From Drosophila miranda (lineage: Eukaryota; Arthropoda; Insecta; Diptera; Drosophilidae), in assembly GCF_003369915.1 (NCBI RefSeq), contig NW_022881625.1, positions 372,001 through 436,000 on the forward strand: a DNA stretch of 64,000 nt. The letters run 5' to 3'. How positions within the stretch are numbered: position 1 is the stretch's first letter; each line of letters opens with the position of its first letter. Positions 34,755 to 46,787 of this stretch are shown here, piece after piece. The notes under the pieces are model-generated. The model was given only the letters and a program-made list of their open reading frames with translations. It ran no database searches and was not told where the DNA came from. A program made the position numbers and the translations under genes.

Positions 34755-35441
34755 TGAGTACCGGGCACAGATACTCCCGCAGATGCAGATTCAGATACTC
34801 CAACCACAATCTCTCTCCCTTCGATTCTCAAATCCGTAGCCCTCTCCGCTGCCACGAACATCACCACGCTGTCGTTTCCCTTCACGATGGCCAACAGCAG
34901 CGGCGGCGGGTACACCATTCCCACGGGGACCCTGAGCATCCTTCCCATCGCGGCGAACGCCCAGCTGCCGACCATCACGACAACGGCCAGTGGCTACGAG
35001 CCCAATGACGTCATCACCACGATCCCCGTCTCGCTCTCCATTCAGCGCTTCCCCTCGTCCCTGTCCATCGTGGACCTGGCCCAGGAGCAGGACGGCTACA
35101 GCAACAGTGGCTCCAGCAACGGCAGGACCGTGGGGCCGGGTGCGGGCGGCGGCGGCGGCATCACCACCACGGCCCTCCTGTCCGTGAAGCCCCTGAACGG
35201 CAGCGGCAACGGCAACATTTCGCGGAACAACAGCTTCAGTCTGAGCTTCAACCTGCAGGACCCCACAGTGCGCTCCTCGGTGCGTTCGGCAGGAGCCCCC
35301 ACAGTGGATACAGTGGACAACTCTTCATCCGGTGGCACGATCGCCCTGCCCCAGAGCGGCGCCACGGCAACGGCCACGAGTGCTACCTCAACCCTCGCCA
35401 AACACAGTCCCGAGGCCAAGACAGGAGAGGTCTATGTCTGA
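34755..35441 (+). pseudogene. Gene Y, 3' end, plus-arm copy
   Basis: Open frame from about 34758 to the stop at 35439-35441, with no certain start. The ATG at 34887 lies inside the open frame and need not be the start. The product is Ser/Thr/Gly-rich, with ITTLSFPFTMANSSGGG, DLAQEQDGYSNSGSS, a Gly run and a C-terminus GEVYV. It looks like the unstructured tail of a larger protein; I do not recognise it. In the inverted copy the stop codon reads CGA and the frame goes 15 codons further to YSDPSTGL. One of the two copies therefore changed its stop. Confidence 0.5.
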
Positions 35442-36005
35442 GCGGAGGAACAGGACCCCTATTCCGACCCATCCACTGGATTATAGCTTTCGTCGTAGGT
35501 TTAAGCACCCCCTTCCAGAACCACTGATACGATATTATCATCTAGGAAAAAGAACAAAACAAGAGTAATCCTCTCTTCGGATTGTACATACATATGCACA
35601 CATCAATATACATACATATATAGCCCACAGACGATATCGTATCGTAATGGATCGTATCGTACGGCACACGCGAGTCTTTCTCGATAGTTGGGCGAATAAA
35701 TTACGAATAAAATCTTTACCAAGAGAATCTCCATTATATTACCCGTGCAAACATTGGACCGTGTAAATACTTTGGAACCCTCCCCCTCCCCCTCCCGCTC
35801 GCCACAAAAAACATAATATGTGATATGCGATTATTGTATGTGTTTTTTTTTTTTGTTCAAGCTATAAAATTTGTGCATCTTTAGTATTAATGTGGAACCA
35901 ATCCATGTAGAGGATGGTAGAAGAACACAGATCTAAGAAATTCTAGGCTCCTTTGTACAGATACAGATACAGTTACAGATGATCGACGAGGCAGATGAAG
36001 CGGTG
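35442..36005 (+). other. Sequence downstream of gene Y
   Basis: No gene. It is probably 3' UTR and flank of Y: GATACGATATTATC and CGTATCGTA-type repeats, several AATAAA signals (about 35694-35712), a C-rich tract near 35780-35805 and a T run near 35848. It is repeated in inverted form at about 48561-49076. Confidence 0.5.
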
Positions 36006-38055
36006 TGACACGTCGGGCGACTAACGAGCCCCTTAACTTGTTTGCCGCCCAACTAAACTGTTAAAAATTCTTAATTAACGCCAATAAGGAATACATTAAA
36101 ATGCCGACGCCAAGCCAAGCAGCCATTTTCCCAACTCGCCCCACACACATTCTCATTCCCCTTCCCAACCACTACCGACAAGCTTTATTTCCTCTTTCTC
36201 GCCAATGTAAATTAAAATTCTGTGCGCCACTAAACATATATTCAAATCACAAACCACAAAGAGAATCATAAAACACAAAGATTTCTTAAACCACACACAA
36301 CTACTGTCAACACGGCTTCGCCTGTGTAAAGTGCGGTGGTTTCGTCCACCGCACCCAGCTAAATGCGAAAATTGCGTCGGTTTAACAACTTCTGTCAACG
36401 CGGCTTCGTCTGTGTAAAGTGCGGTGGTTTCGTCCACCGCACCCAGCTAAATGCCAAAGTTGCGGCGGTACGCACCCATCCAACTACAGGGCCTATGCTG
36501 ATGCTGATATGAGGAGCAGGCTTGCGCCGCCACTTATATTAAGCCCGCTCCGAGGACGGGAACGGTCTGAAAAGACGCAATCCATTGTAAAAGAAAACAC
36601 ATGTTAATGTTAAGTCTAGTGTTACCTTAACTTTCTTTACTCAAAATACTTGCATAAAAACATTCCGAATACCTACCACTACTGTAACTAGTGTTACCTT
36701 CCCATTGTTCAGCCAAAAACACTGCAACTACATGTAAAATGTAAAATATGGCATGTATTATTTGAATTTAGTACATATACAAATAAGTAGATGGCGTATA
36801 GGAGCGGTGGCGCTGGAGTTCCTCGGCTGCTGTTTCCCCTCCTTGTAGCGTGGGTATTGGGATCGCTCTCGGCTACCATTTCCCCTTCGTGGACAAAGGT
36901 ATGGGATCGCTCCAGCCCTGGCTCTCTCTTGGCTGCGATTTCCCCTTCGTGTGACGTCGGTATTAATGCTAGTGATGCTCGTCGTGGTTCCTGTGGGATC
37001 TGGTTCCGGTGTTGCTCCCCCCATTGTTTTAAATGAAAAACTCTCTCTCAGTTTCGCGACGGCGGCCTCTCTCTCGGTCTCCCTTGTAGGCGTTGGCTTC
37101 GGGCTGGCCGGGGAGAGTTGTTGATCACATCGGCGTCACTGGTCGGAGTGGGAGAGATCCGACTATTCCCCTCTTCGTGGCTCTTGTTCTGGCTGCTGCT
37201 TCTCCTTCGTGTAGCGTGGGTATTGGGATCGCTCTCTCTCTCGGCTGCTGTTTCCACTCCTTGTAGCGTGGGTATTGAGACTCAATACATCACCGAAATG
37301 CTGGCCAGCCATGGACACACGGCCACTTTTGTACGCGGTATGACACGTCGGGCTACTAACGAGCACCTTAACTTGTTTGCCGCCCAACTAAACTGTTAAA
37401 AATTCTTAATTAACGCCAATAAGGAATACATTAAAATTCCGACGCCAAGCCAAGCAGCCATTTTCCCAACTCGCCCCACACACATTCACATTCCCCTTCC
37501 CAACCACTACCGACAAGCTTTATTTCCTCTTTCTCGCCAATGTAAATTAAAATTCTGTGCGCCACTAAACATATATTCAAATCACAAACCACAAAGAGAA
37601 TCAAAAAACACAAAGATTTCTTAAGCCACACACAACTACTGTCAACGCGGCTTCGCCTGTGTAAAGTGCGGTGGTTTCGTCCACCGCACCCAGCTAAATG
37701 CGAAAATTGCGGCGGTTTAACAACTTCTGTCAACGCGGCTTCGTCTGTGTAAAGTGCGGTGGTTTCGTCCACCGCACCCAGCTAAATGCCAAAGTTGCGG
37801 CGGTTTAACAACTTCTGTCAACGCGGCTTCGTCTGTGTAAAGTGCGGTGGTTTCGTCCACCGCACCCAGCTAAATGCCAAAGTTGCGGCGGTACGCACCC
37901 AGCCAACTACAGGGCCTATGCTGATGCTGATATGAGGATCAGCCTTGCGCCGCCACTTATATGAAGCCCGCTCCGAGGACGGGAACGGACTGAAAAGACG
38001 CAATCCATTGTAAAAGAAAACACATGTTAATGTTAAGTCTAGTGTTACCTTAACT
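36006..38055 (+). mobile_element. Zinc-knuckle-coding retroelement relic, two tandem units
   Basis: Two direct units start at TGACACGTCGGGC (about 36009 and 37341; spacing ~1.33 kb). The plus strand encodes scraps of a Jockey-type ORF1. These are the end of a PRE_C2HC domain (ITEMLASHGHTATFVRG... to LNLFAAQLN, 37288-37397) and knuckle halves CQRGFVCVKCGG and CQSCGGTHPSNYRAYADA (36390-36500, 37650-37920). A ~90-120 bp segment coding the CVKCGG half is repeated two to three times in each unit. Between them (36790-37290) lie degenerate ~70-bp repeats with CGTGGGTATTGGGATCGCTCTC. No RT is seen. It is clearly a decayed, internally amplified non-LTR element. Confidence 0.6.
36790..37290. repeat. 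Degenerate short tandem repeats in the knuckle relic
   Basis: Repeats built around CCTTGTAGCGTGGGTATTGGGATCGCTCTCGG-like units with CTGCTGTTTCCCCT segments, four to six imperfect copies. Minus-strand frames through it are Arg/Ser-rich because of the repeat, not because of a gene. In position it would be the 3' region of the relic. Confidence 0.5.
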
Positions 38056-38219
38056 TTTGTAAGGAAGCGATCCTGGGCTGGGGTACATATCTCAGTCTAC
38101 TCCAGGGTCGAAATTACAGCAATATTTATAATTTGCCGGGACTCCGTATTTCGGACCGACGATGGGGGACGGGGCCGCAGTCCCGCGGACGGGGGCGATC
38201 GTAGCGTGGGACGGGGCAG

Positions 38220-39130
38220 TTGGTTTCACCGAGAACATTCCGGTTATCGCCGAATAGCGCCTTCAGGGCCCCACCGAACTCAGAATCAATACGGAGGTCT
38301 TTACTATGCGATAATACCGACAGGTGTCGCCGAGAGTACCTAGGCTATCGCCGGACAGTACTTACGGGACCCCGCCGGCCTGAGAGTTACTACGAAGCGG
38401 AAAGGGGGACTATGCTATGCGGGAATACCGACAAGTATCGCCGAGAGTACCTAGGCTATCGCCGGACGGTACTTACGGGACCCTGTCGGCCTAAGAATTA
38501 CTACGACGCGGAAAGGGGACTTTGCTATGCGGAAATACCGGCAAGTATCGCCGAGAGTACCTAGGCTATCGCCGGACGGTACTCACGGGACCCTGTCGGC
38601 CTAAGAATTACTACGACGCAGAAAGGGGAACTTTGCTATGCGGGAATACCGACAGGTATCGCCGAGAGTACCTAGGCTATCGCCGGACGGTACTTACGGG
38701 ACCCTGTCGGCCTAAGAATTACTACGACGCGGAAAGGGGAACTTTGCTATGCGGGAATACCGACAAGTATCGCCGAGAGTACCTAGGCTATCGCCGGACG
38801 GTACTTACGGGACCCTGTCGGCCTAAGAATTACTACGACGCGGAAAGGGGAACTTTGCTATGCGGAAATACCGACAAGTATCGCCGAGCATGCCTAGGCA
38901 ATCGCCGGATAGCACTTACGGGACGCCGCCGAACTAAGAATTACTACGGGGGTCGGGGATATCGACAGGCATCGCCGAGAATGCCTAGGCAATCGCCGGA
39001 TAGCACTTACGGGACGCTGTCGAACTAAGAATTACTACGGGGGTCGGGGGTACCGACGCGTATCGCCGAGAGCGCTTAGGCAATCGCCGGATAGCACTCA
39101 CGGGACACTATCGGGCTAAACATTACGGCG
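38220..39130. repeat. 111-bp minisatellite with an open 37-codon period
   Basis: About eight head-to-tail units. The spacing between TTTGCTATG landmarks is 111 bp in the central units (38521, 38632, 38743, 38854), with the first units at 110 bp and shorter degenerate ones after 38880. Cores include ATCGCCGAGAGTACCTAGG and CGCCGGACGGTACTTACGG. Because 111 is 3 x 37, one plus frame stays open (38522-39028), repeating RYRREYLGYRRTVLTGP. I know of no protein like this and do not call it a gene. The GC-rich 38056-38219 just before it shows no gene and no repeat unit I can define. Confidence 0.85.
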
Positions 39131-39150
39131 AAAATCTTTATCATACGGGG

Positions 39151-41312
39151 CAGGTATGCATATCACTCGCATGCCACAACAAAAAGGAACAACGGACGCT
39201 GCCGCCATCAAAGTCATTAAATAAAACATAAACGAATAAAAATGCTGCCATACACACTTGCAAAATCATACGGCCTGACAAATTCAAATCGAATGCAGTG
39301 CGTTGGTGATTGCTAGAATAGCCAAAAACAGACACACACACACAAACACCCATTACACTTGGGCGTCCGGACCTGTGCCGTTCGAGTTATGTGTGTCGTG
39401 TCCGCCATCGTCCTTAGTTGGTGGCCGGATCCAGTGCCATGGCATTCAGAGTGCCCTATGGTCCTGGAAAAGGAAAAATCCATCAGCCACACATACGATT
39501 AAAAAGGGCTCTCAAAATACTTACCGCCAGCCATTCAGACACACACACACAAACATCCATTACACTTGGGCGGCCGGACCTGTGCCGTTCGAGTTATGTG
39601 TGTCGTGTCCGCCATCGTCCTTAGTTGGTGGCCGGACCAGTGCCACTCGCTCTACATTAGGGCCACAATTGCCGACGCACACACACACTCACATCCTTTT
39701 CACTTTGGCGGCCGGACCCGTGTCGCCACAGTAATATGTGTGCCGTCTACTCCTGGCTCCCAGCTGGTGGCCGGACCAGTGCCACTGGTTCTCCAAGTGG
39801 GCAGCCACAGCCACAACGACGACGAGGTGCTAATTGCACCTACTTCTGACGACTTCGGACGACGCCAATTTCGACGACCAGGGGGGACGACGGGGTATGC
39901 AACGCAATGTCTTTACAAGCATTGTGTTTTGCTATGCCGGCCGATGCTCCGCTGTTTCTTGTCTTCCCTGTAATTATAGAAAAAGATATAGACATTATTT
40001 TAAATTGTTATGTTTATTGTAAAATTGTAAACGTAAATCAATTGTACCTGTTTTGTCTCGTATTTGTTCCAGTGTAGTATCTCTTTTATTACCTGTTTTT
40101 CCGTCGTCTTCACTCCAGTCTACTACTTATCTGTATTGTTATTTCTGCAAGTGCTTGTCTCTTTTTTATTTTAGTGTATTTCCTCTTATTTTCCACGCAA
40201 AGCACCTGCATTGTTTACCTTTTTCTCTTTATCTATTCCTCAATTGACTACGTGTTGCAGCACTGCACTTTCTGAATTTTCGATCTCATTTCTTTAACCC
40301 CTTCTTCCCCCCCCCCCCCCCATCCATTGTTATTTTCGTAATTAGTGCGGTTCTCCGACACCCCACTACAAAAATATTACAATCTGTGATAAAAATCTTC
40401 GGCGGCAACGGTGCTGACAATTGATTATCGGTTTCAAATCGACTTTCAAATCAGCATCAGTTGCCGCCACACCACCATCACTACGGCCTAAATTGAGCCA
40501 AAAATGCTAGTCTTCGCATAAAACAATTACGCCCCCTATAAACTGCCCGCCCACATGTACATGCTACATTCCTAGTCGTCTGCCCTCAGCAGGCGGCAAG
40601 GGTAGTAGAGGGGACTGAAGACCACACACCGCATTACAGCCAACAAAACATCAAGTTGACGAACTCACAGGGGATTGCAAATCAAATTTTAAGTTAGGGA
40701 GAATTACAAAGAAGAGACAGCATACTTTCGAGCGTGACCCCACTTTACTTTCTTGACTCACACCACACACACACACACACACACACTTGACACACTATTA
40801 CACACACTTGACGAGTCCTCTCCCCCTCTTGACAATTCGTACTTTTGGAGCCTTTTGCCCCGATCGTGGAGTGGTCTCGAGTCTGGGTCTCTGTCCAAAC
40901 AAAAAGTCGTGTCGTGAACGTTGTGGAGTCGAGACGTGTTCGAGGTTTAGTTTAGTCCCTCCGTCAAAGTGCCGAATATTTTGTGTCTCTCTCTTTTTCC
41001 CTTCCCCCCCCCCCCCCCCCCCCCCTGCTGGCTGCGGGCCTATTTCGAGGTTACAAGTGTTTCGTTGCTGCAGTATTATATGTTTGTAAAGTTTATTGTG
41101 CCATCAAATGTACTAGTGTGTGTTTGAAGTGTCGTTTAAAGTTTAATTGGAAAACAACCACAAAAATGTACATAAATTAAATTAAGACATATACTGCCCA
41201 AAAAAATATTAATAAAGCAACGCGCTTGGTTGCTGGCGGCTCACACCCCAGCCTCTCAGGCCCTCCCCTGTTAGAGCACTGAGAGCCCTCAACCCAAAGC
41301 GGGTATATATTG
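39151..41312 (+). mobile_element. GAG element copy 3 (3' region only)
   Basis: Starts abruptly in the GAG 3' region (ATGCATATCACTCGCATGCC, as at 5785) next to the minisatellite, and has an extra ~110 bp near 39215-39325 not seen in copy 1. It carries the GGCCGGAC repeats (about 39355-39760), a 15-C run (40307-40321), a 22-C run (41004-41025) and AATAAA near the end. It joins copy 4 at the A tract at 41313. It contains no coding sequence. Confidence 0.8.
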
Positions 41313-41421
41313 AAAAAATAAAAATAAAAAACTGTGTGAATAATTTGGCTTGACAAAAACTCCACTCGCGTCGGTCGAAAAATTTATTACCAAATCCAAC
41401 CAAAGCCAATCCAGCGCAGCT

Positions 41422-44400
41422 ATGCCACGCGGATCCACTGCCAGAAGAGGACGACGACGACGAGGACCACACGGCGTCACAGCCAGGGATCGCCCCAAAT
41501 CAGCCATTTCCACTGCCAGCTCCGACAGCGCCGCCGACAGCGAAGCCAGCGCCGACAGCGCAGCCACCGGCACCGTGGCAAACGCAGCGATACTGAGACG
41601 ACAATCCACCGACTCCTGGTTGGAGGCACTTCCTCCAATTCCTGGACCGGCTCCAGCCACCATTACCGGGTATGTGAGGACCACATACCATGCCGACACC
41701 ACCATCACGGCCACTCCGGCCACAAGCCCCATCCCCGACCCCGACCTGCCCTGCCCCAACAGCTGGGCGGCCATTCCCAATCTCACCAGCCAGGAGCAGT
41801 TCCAGATCGGCGACTGGGTGGAGGCGGTCCATACCCAGGAACGCCAGCAGCAGCAGCAGCAGACCATCAGCAGCAGCAGCGGTAGTCGCCTGCTTGAGGC
41901 ATTGGCGGCGTCGGCAGCGGCAGCGGCGTCAGCCAAAGCACCGCAATGTCAAGCCAAGCCAAGCCAAGCGGTACCAAGCGCGCCAATAATTCCGCTTCCC
42001 ACACTCCAACACACACAGACACGTATCGATGCACCGTATGCCGATGCATCGTGTGGAGAGAGCCGGAAACAGCAAGGAGCGAGAGAAGGCGCAAAGAGAG
42101 AGCGGGTAACGACCTCGTACCAGCGACAGTACGAGAGGGCACTCGAGCAGCCTCTGCACGAACAGCAGCCAACAAAAGATTCGCGTTCGAGTGCCCGTTC
42201 GGGAGCGAGTTCGAACTCGAACCACAGCCATGGCACAAACCCCGCTCGATCGGACACAGCAGCGGTTCCAAATGCAATGCACACAGCCAATACCACAACC
42301 ACAACCACAAATACAATGATGACATACATCAGCACACAAACAGCGACATCAAACACAAAAACGACAACTACGATTACGTCGGCAGCCAGACGACGATGCC
42401 TGCTAACAGCAATGTTAACAGGCGGACCCCCACCCCCCGCCGCCAGAGGAACATCAGCAGCAGCAGCAAACACATCAACAACAACAACAACATCAGCCAA
42501 CGGCAACAAACACAGCCAATACCGATGATATCCCATCCACCTCTGCTGCAGCAGCGGCCCGTTCGCCACTGAAGCGCGTCCGCGCCGAGGTAGATGATGA
42601 TGATGACGATGATGACAGTGATGTTATGGTTGTTGAGTTTGATGACGATGATGACGACGACAATTTGGATGCCAATGCCAATGCCAATGCATCGGCCAAA
42701 CGACGACTCCGGGAAAGTACCAACCAACAGGCGCAAATCCCATATCCCCCTAATTCAAAACCATCCCTATCATCACCAACAATCAAACCAGCAACAACAT
42801 CAGCGGACAATTACACAAAATGCCCCTGCCCCCGCCCCTGCCCCTGCCCCTGCCACTGCCAGTGCCACTGCCAATGCTCCACTAGCTCTACCTCACTCAC
42901 CTGCAAATGCAACTAGTAGTTGCGGCACAGGAACCCACAGCAGCAGCAGCGGCGGCGGCGTTGGGCTGCTCCAGCTGCCCTCCCTGAGTATGCCCAATGC
43001 CAGACAAATTCGGATGCTGCAGCGACAGCACCAACCAACAACAATTATTCCCCCCCCCCCCCCCATCATTCTGCCAGCTGTCCCCGACATTATGCCCATT
43101 CTGGACAAGCTGCAGAATGACCCGAGGGTGGGCAACAGTAGCTATCACACCAAGCTCATCAGCCGCAATGGTGTCCGTATCCAGGCCCGCGACATGGCTA
43201 CCAGGGATGCCATCATGGCAATCCTGGGCGATGGCGGCGGCAACGAGGCGATGACTGGCCACTACACACACCAGCACAAGAGTGACCGTGGGCTACGGAT
43301 CGTCGTGCGAGATCTCCACCACTCCATAAGCACCCAACTAATAACAAATCAGATGGCCGAACTGGGCTATTCAGTTAAATTTATTAGAGCCATTAAAGCG
43401 AGATCCGATGGACAGCCACTCGACCAGTTCGAGTTGGAGATAGCCCCCAAGCCGGATGAAAGCCACCACGATGTCCTCCAATTAACCCAGCTGGGCAACC
43501 ATTTGGTTATCGTTGAGAGGCAGGCCAAGCCGGTGGACCCAGCCCAGTGCCACAGATGTCAGGCTTTTGGGCACACCCGCACCTACTGCAGGCGTTCATT
43601 CGTCTGTATGAAGTGTGCGGGTGCCCACGCGTCCACGGCATGTGCCAAGCCAAGGGCAGACGCCCCTAAATGCGCCAATTGCCAGGGCGCCCACATCAGC
43701 GCCTACAAGGGATGTCCGGCATTCAAGGCAGCAAGGGGCCGCCTTCTGTCGCACCGAGTGGCCATGCAGGAGTTGCGTCGCAAGCGCAGCTCGCTTCTGC
43801 AGCCATTGCCAGAGCAGCAGCCACCAGCAAAAACAACACCAGCACATCCAGGGCGCCGACAGCAGCAGCAGCAACAGCCAGCTCAAACGCCAGCCAATCC
43901 CTGGCGCGGACAGCAGCAGCAGCAGGCAGCATGGACGCCACTCAATGTCTCCTCTCCTGGGCGACGAAGAGGACAATAACATCAGCAGAAGCAGAAGCAG
44001 AAGCAGCAGCAGCCAATTCAGACAAAAAAACAGACGCCTGCTGCCTCTGGCCCACGCACTGGGCGACGACGTCCAGAGCAGCCATTGAGCCGTTCCCAGG
44101 CACCACAACAGCAGCAGCTACAGCAGCTGCAACAGCAGCCGCAGCGCGAACAACAACAGCGACAGCAGCAGCAGCAGTTTGCCAACAACCGCTCCCGGCA
44201 GCAGCAGAAGATGCAGCCGAAACGCCAATCTTTCGAGGGATCCTGCAGCCAGGCACTGTTGGAGAATACGCAGAGGATGACGCGATTGGAAAAGAGGCTG
44301 GAAGGGATGATGTCACTACTCACCTCGCTCATCCAATCCCAGGCAGTGACGGCAACTCCAGCAGCTCCAGAAACATCGGAAAATCCACCAACAATGGCAG

Positions 44401-44615
44401 CAGCAACAGTGGTTGCCCCACCACGATCACAGCCACCACAAAAAACGTTAGGGCCAACGCCAGCCGCCATTCCAGAGACGGATCCTGAAATGGATGAAGA
44501 AAATGATGACGATGAGATGTGGACAGATGACGACTCCATGGATGACATTAAGGCCTACTCCCGCAACATGAGGTACCATCTTGACAACCAGATATCCTGG
44601 AACGCTGTGTACTAA
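41422..44615 (+). pseudogene. gag of GAG element copy 4 (full span, several lesions)
   Basis: ATG 41422 (MPRGSTARRGRRRRGP); the span of about 1064 codons is an estimate of the intact length. Order: Arg-rich start; Ser/Ala/Gln-rich region; acidic run near 42590-42670 (VDDDDDDD); Pro/Ala repeats; conserved block PNARQIRML to NGVRIQARDMATRDAI (about 42988-43210); PRE_C2HC domain (43290-43450); CHRCQAFGHTRTYC, CMKCAGAHASTAC and CANCQGAHISAYKGC (43548-43715); Gln-rich tail; coiled coil; acidic end ISWNAVY. Lesions: a frame change in the C-run region near 42430, another near 42732, and a TAA at about 43977 where copy 6 has CAA. The likely role of the intact protein is RNA binding and RNP assembly. 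Confidence 0.75.
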
Positions 44616-46787
44616 TTGGACACATCTCTGCCACTGCATTGGATTAAATGACAAATGCATATCACTCGCATGCCACAACAAAAATGAACAACGGACGCTG
44701 CCGCCATCAAAGCATTCAGAGTGCCATGTGTACCTGGAATGGAAATACACACACACTCACAAACATCCATTTCACTTGGGCGGCCGGACCTGTGCCGTTC
44801 GAGTTATGTGTGTCGTGTCCGCCATCGTCCTTAGTTGGTGGCCGGATCCAGTGCCATGGCATTCAGACTGCCCTATGGTCCTGGAAAAGGAAAAAAATCC
44901 ATCAGCCACACATACGAAAAAAAAGGGCTCTCAAAATACTTACCGCCAGCCATTCAGACACACACACACAGACACTTGGGCAGCCGGACCTGTGCCGTTC
45001 GAGTTATGTGTGTCGTTGTCCGCCATTGCCCACAGCTGGTGGCCGGACCAGTGCCACTCGCTCTACATTAGGGCCACAATTGCCGACGCACACACACACA
45101 AACATCCATTACACTTGGGCGGCCGGACCTGTGCCGTTCGAGTAGGTGTGTCGTTGTCCGCCATTGCCCACAGCTGGTGGCCGGACCAGTGCCACTCGCT
45201 CTACATTAGGGCCACAATTGCCGACGCACACACACACTCACATCCATTTCACTTTGGCGGCCGGACCCGTGTCGCCACAGTAATATGTGTGCCGTCTACT
45301 CCTGGCTCCCAGCTGGTGGCCGGACCAGTGCCACTGGTTCTCCAAGAGGGCAGCCACAGCCACAACGACGACGACGAGGTGCTAATTGCACCTACTTCTG
45401 ACGACTTCGGATGACGCCAATTTCGACGACCAGGGGGGACGACGGGGTCGGGCGGTATGCAACGCAATGTCTTTACAAGCATTGTGTTTTGCTATGCCGG
45501 CCGATGCTCCGCTGTTTCTTGTCTTCCCTGCAGTTATAGAAAAAAAAGATATAGACATTATTTTAAATTGTTATGTTTATTGTAAAATTGTAAACGTAAA
45601 TCAATTGTACCTGTTTTGTCTCGTCTTTGTTCCAGTGTAGTATCTCTTTTATTACCTGTTTTTCCGTCGTCTTCACTCCAGTCTACTACTTATCTGTATT
45701 GTTATTTCTGCAAGTGCTTGTCTCTTTTTTTTTTATTTTCCACGCAAAGCACCTGCATTGTTTACCTTTTCTCTTTATCTATTCCTCAATTGACTACGTG
45801 TTACAACACTGCACTTTCTGAATTTTCGATCTCATTTCTTTAACCCCTTCTTCCCCCCCCCCCCCCCCCCATTGTTATTTTCGTAATTAGTGCGGTTCTC
45901 CGACACCCCACTACAAAAATATTACAATCTGTGATAAAAATCTTCGGCGGCAACGGTGCTGACAATTGATTATCGGTTTCAAATCGACTTTCAAATCAGC
46001 ATCAGTTGCCGCCACACCACCATCACTACGGCCTAAATTGAGCCAAAAATGCTAGTCTTCGCATAAAACAATTACGCCCCCTATAAACTGCCCGCCCACA
46101 TGTACATGCTACATTCCTAGTCGTCTGCCCTCAGCAGGCGGCAAGGGTAGTAGAGGGGACTGAAGACCACACACCGCATTACAGCCAACAAAACATCAAG
46201 TTGACGAACTCACAGGGCATTGCAAATCAAATTTTAAGTTTGGTAGAATTACAAAGAAGAGACAGCATACTTTCGAGCGTGGCCCCACTTTACTTTCTTG
46301 ACTCACACCACACACACACACACACACACTTGACACACTATTACACACACTTGACGAGTCCTCTCCCCCCTCTTGACAATTCGTACTTTTGGAGCCTTTT
46401 GCCCCGATCGTGGAGTGGTCTCGAGTCTGGGTCTCTGTTCAAACAAAAAGTCGTGTCGTGAACGTTGTGGAGTCGAGACGTGTTCGAGGTTTAGTTTAGT
46501 CCCTCCGTCAAAGTGCCGAATATTTTGTGTCTCGTTTCGTTGCTGCAGTATTATATGTTTGTAAAGTTTATTGTGCCATCAAATGTACTAGTGTGTGTTT
46601 GAAGTGTCGTTTAAAGTTTAATTGTAAAACAAACACAAAAATGTACATAAATTAAATTAAGACATATACTGCCCAACAAAATATTAATAAAGCAACGCGC
46701 TTGGTTGCTGGCGGCTCACACCCCAGCCTCTCAGCCCCTCCCTTGCTGGAGCACTGAGAGCCCTCAACCCAAAGCGGGTATATATTG
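44616..46787 (+). other. 3' region of GAG element copy 4
   Basis: No gene. It holds the GGCCGGAC repeat block (about 44750-45290, with more units than copies 1 and 2), an 18-C run (45853-45870), a CA tract (about 46308-46329) and the terminal segment. The second C run found in copies 1, 3, 6 and 7 is deleted here at about 46533, with its flanks. AATAAA lies near 46686. Confidence 0.7.

Larger units (their letters stand above)
41313..46787 (+). mobile_element. GAG element copy 4 (full length, 5475 bp)
   Basis: The reference copy. It has a short A-rich leader (41313-41421), gag (41422-44615) and a 2.17-kb 3' region. It is joined head-to-tail to copy 3 on the left and copy 5 on the right through the same A-tract junction. 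There is no second ORF: nothing between the gag stop and the next copy encodes RT, endonuclease or RNase H. A single long Gag with three knuckles, a long repeated 3' end, no polymerase and tandem arrangement match the layout known for Drosophila HeT-A. Homology to HeT-A itself is not shown. Confidence 0.8.

Noticed and set aside
34887..35441. Gene Y as a complete protein starting at the ATG 34887
   Set aside because: The frame is open well upstream of this ATG on both arms, and the product looks like a protein tail, so the ATG is probably internal.
38220..39130. Possible CRISPR-like array
   Set aside because: Units are contiguous full-length repeats without unique spacers, in a eukaryotic retroelement-rich context.
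41949..42569. Long minus-strand open frames across the N-terminal gag region (also at 8369-9199, 47341-47931 and 55975-56316)
   Set aside because: They are the reverse complement of CAG/CAA/ACA-rich coding repeats, which have few stops in any frame. Composition is extreme, and they are conserved only as shadows of gag.
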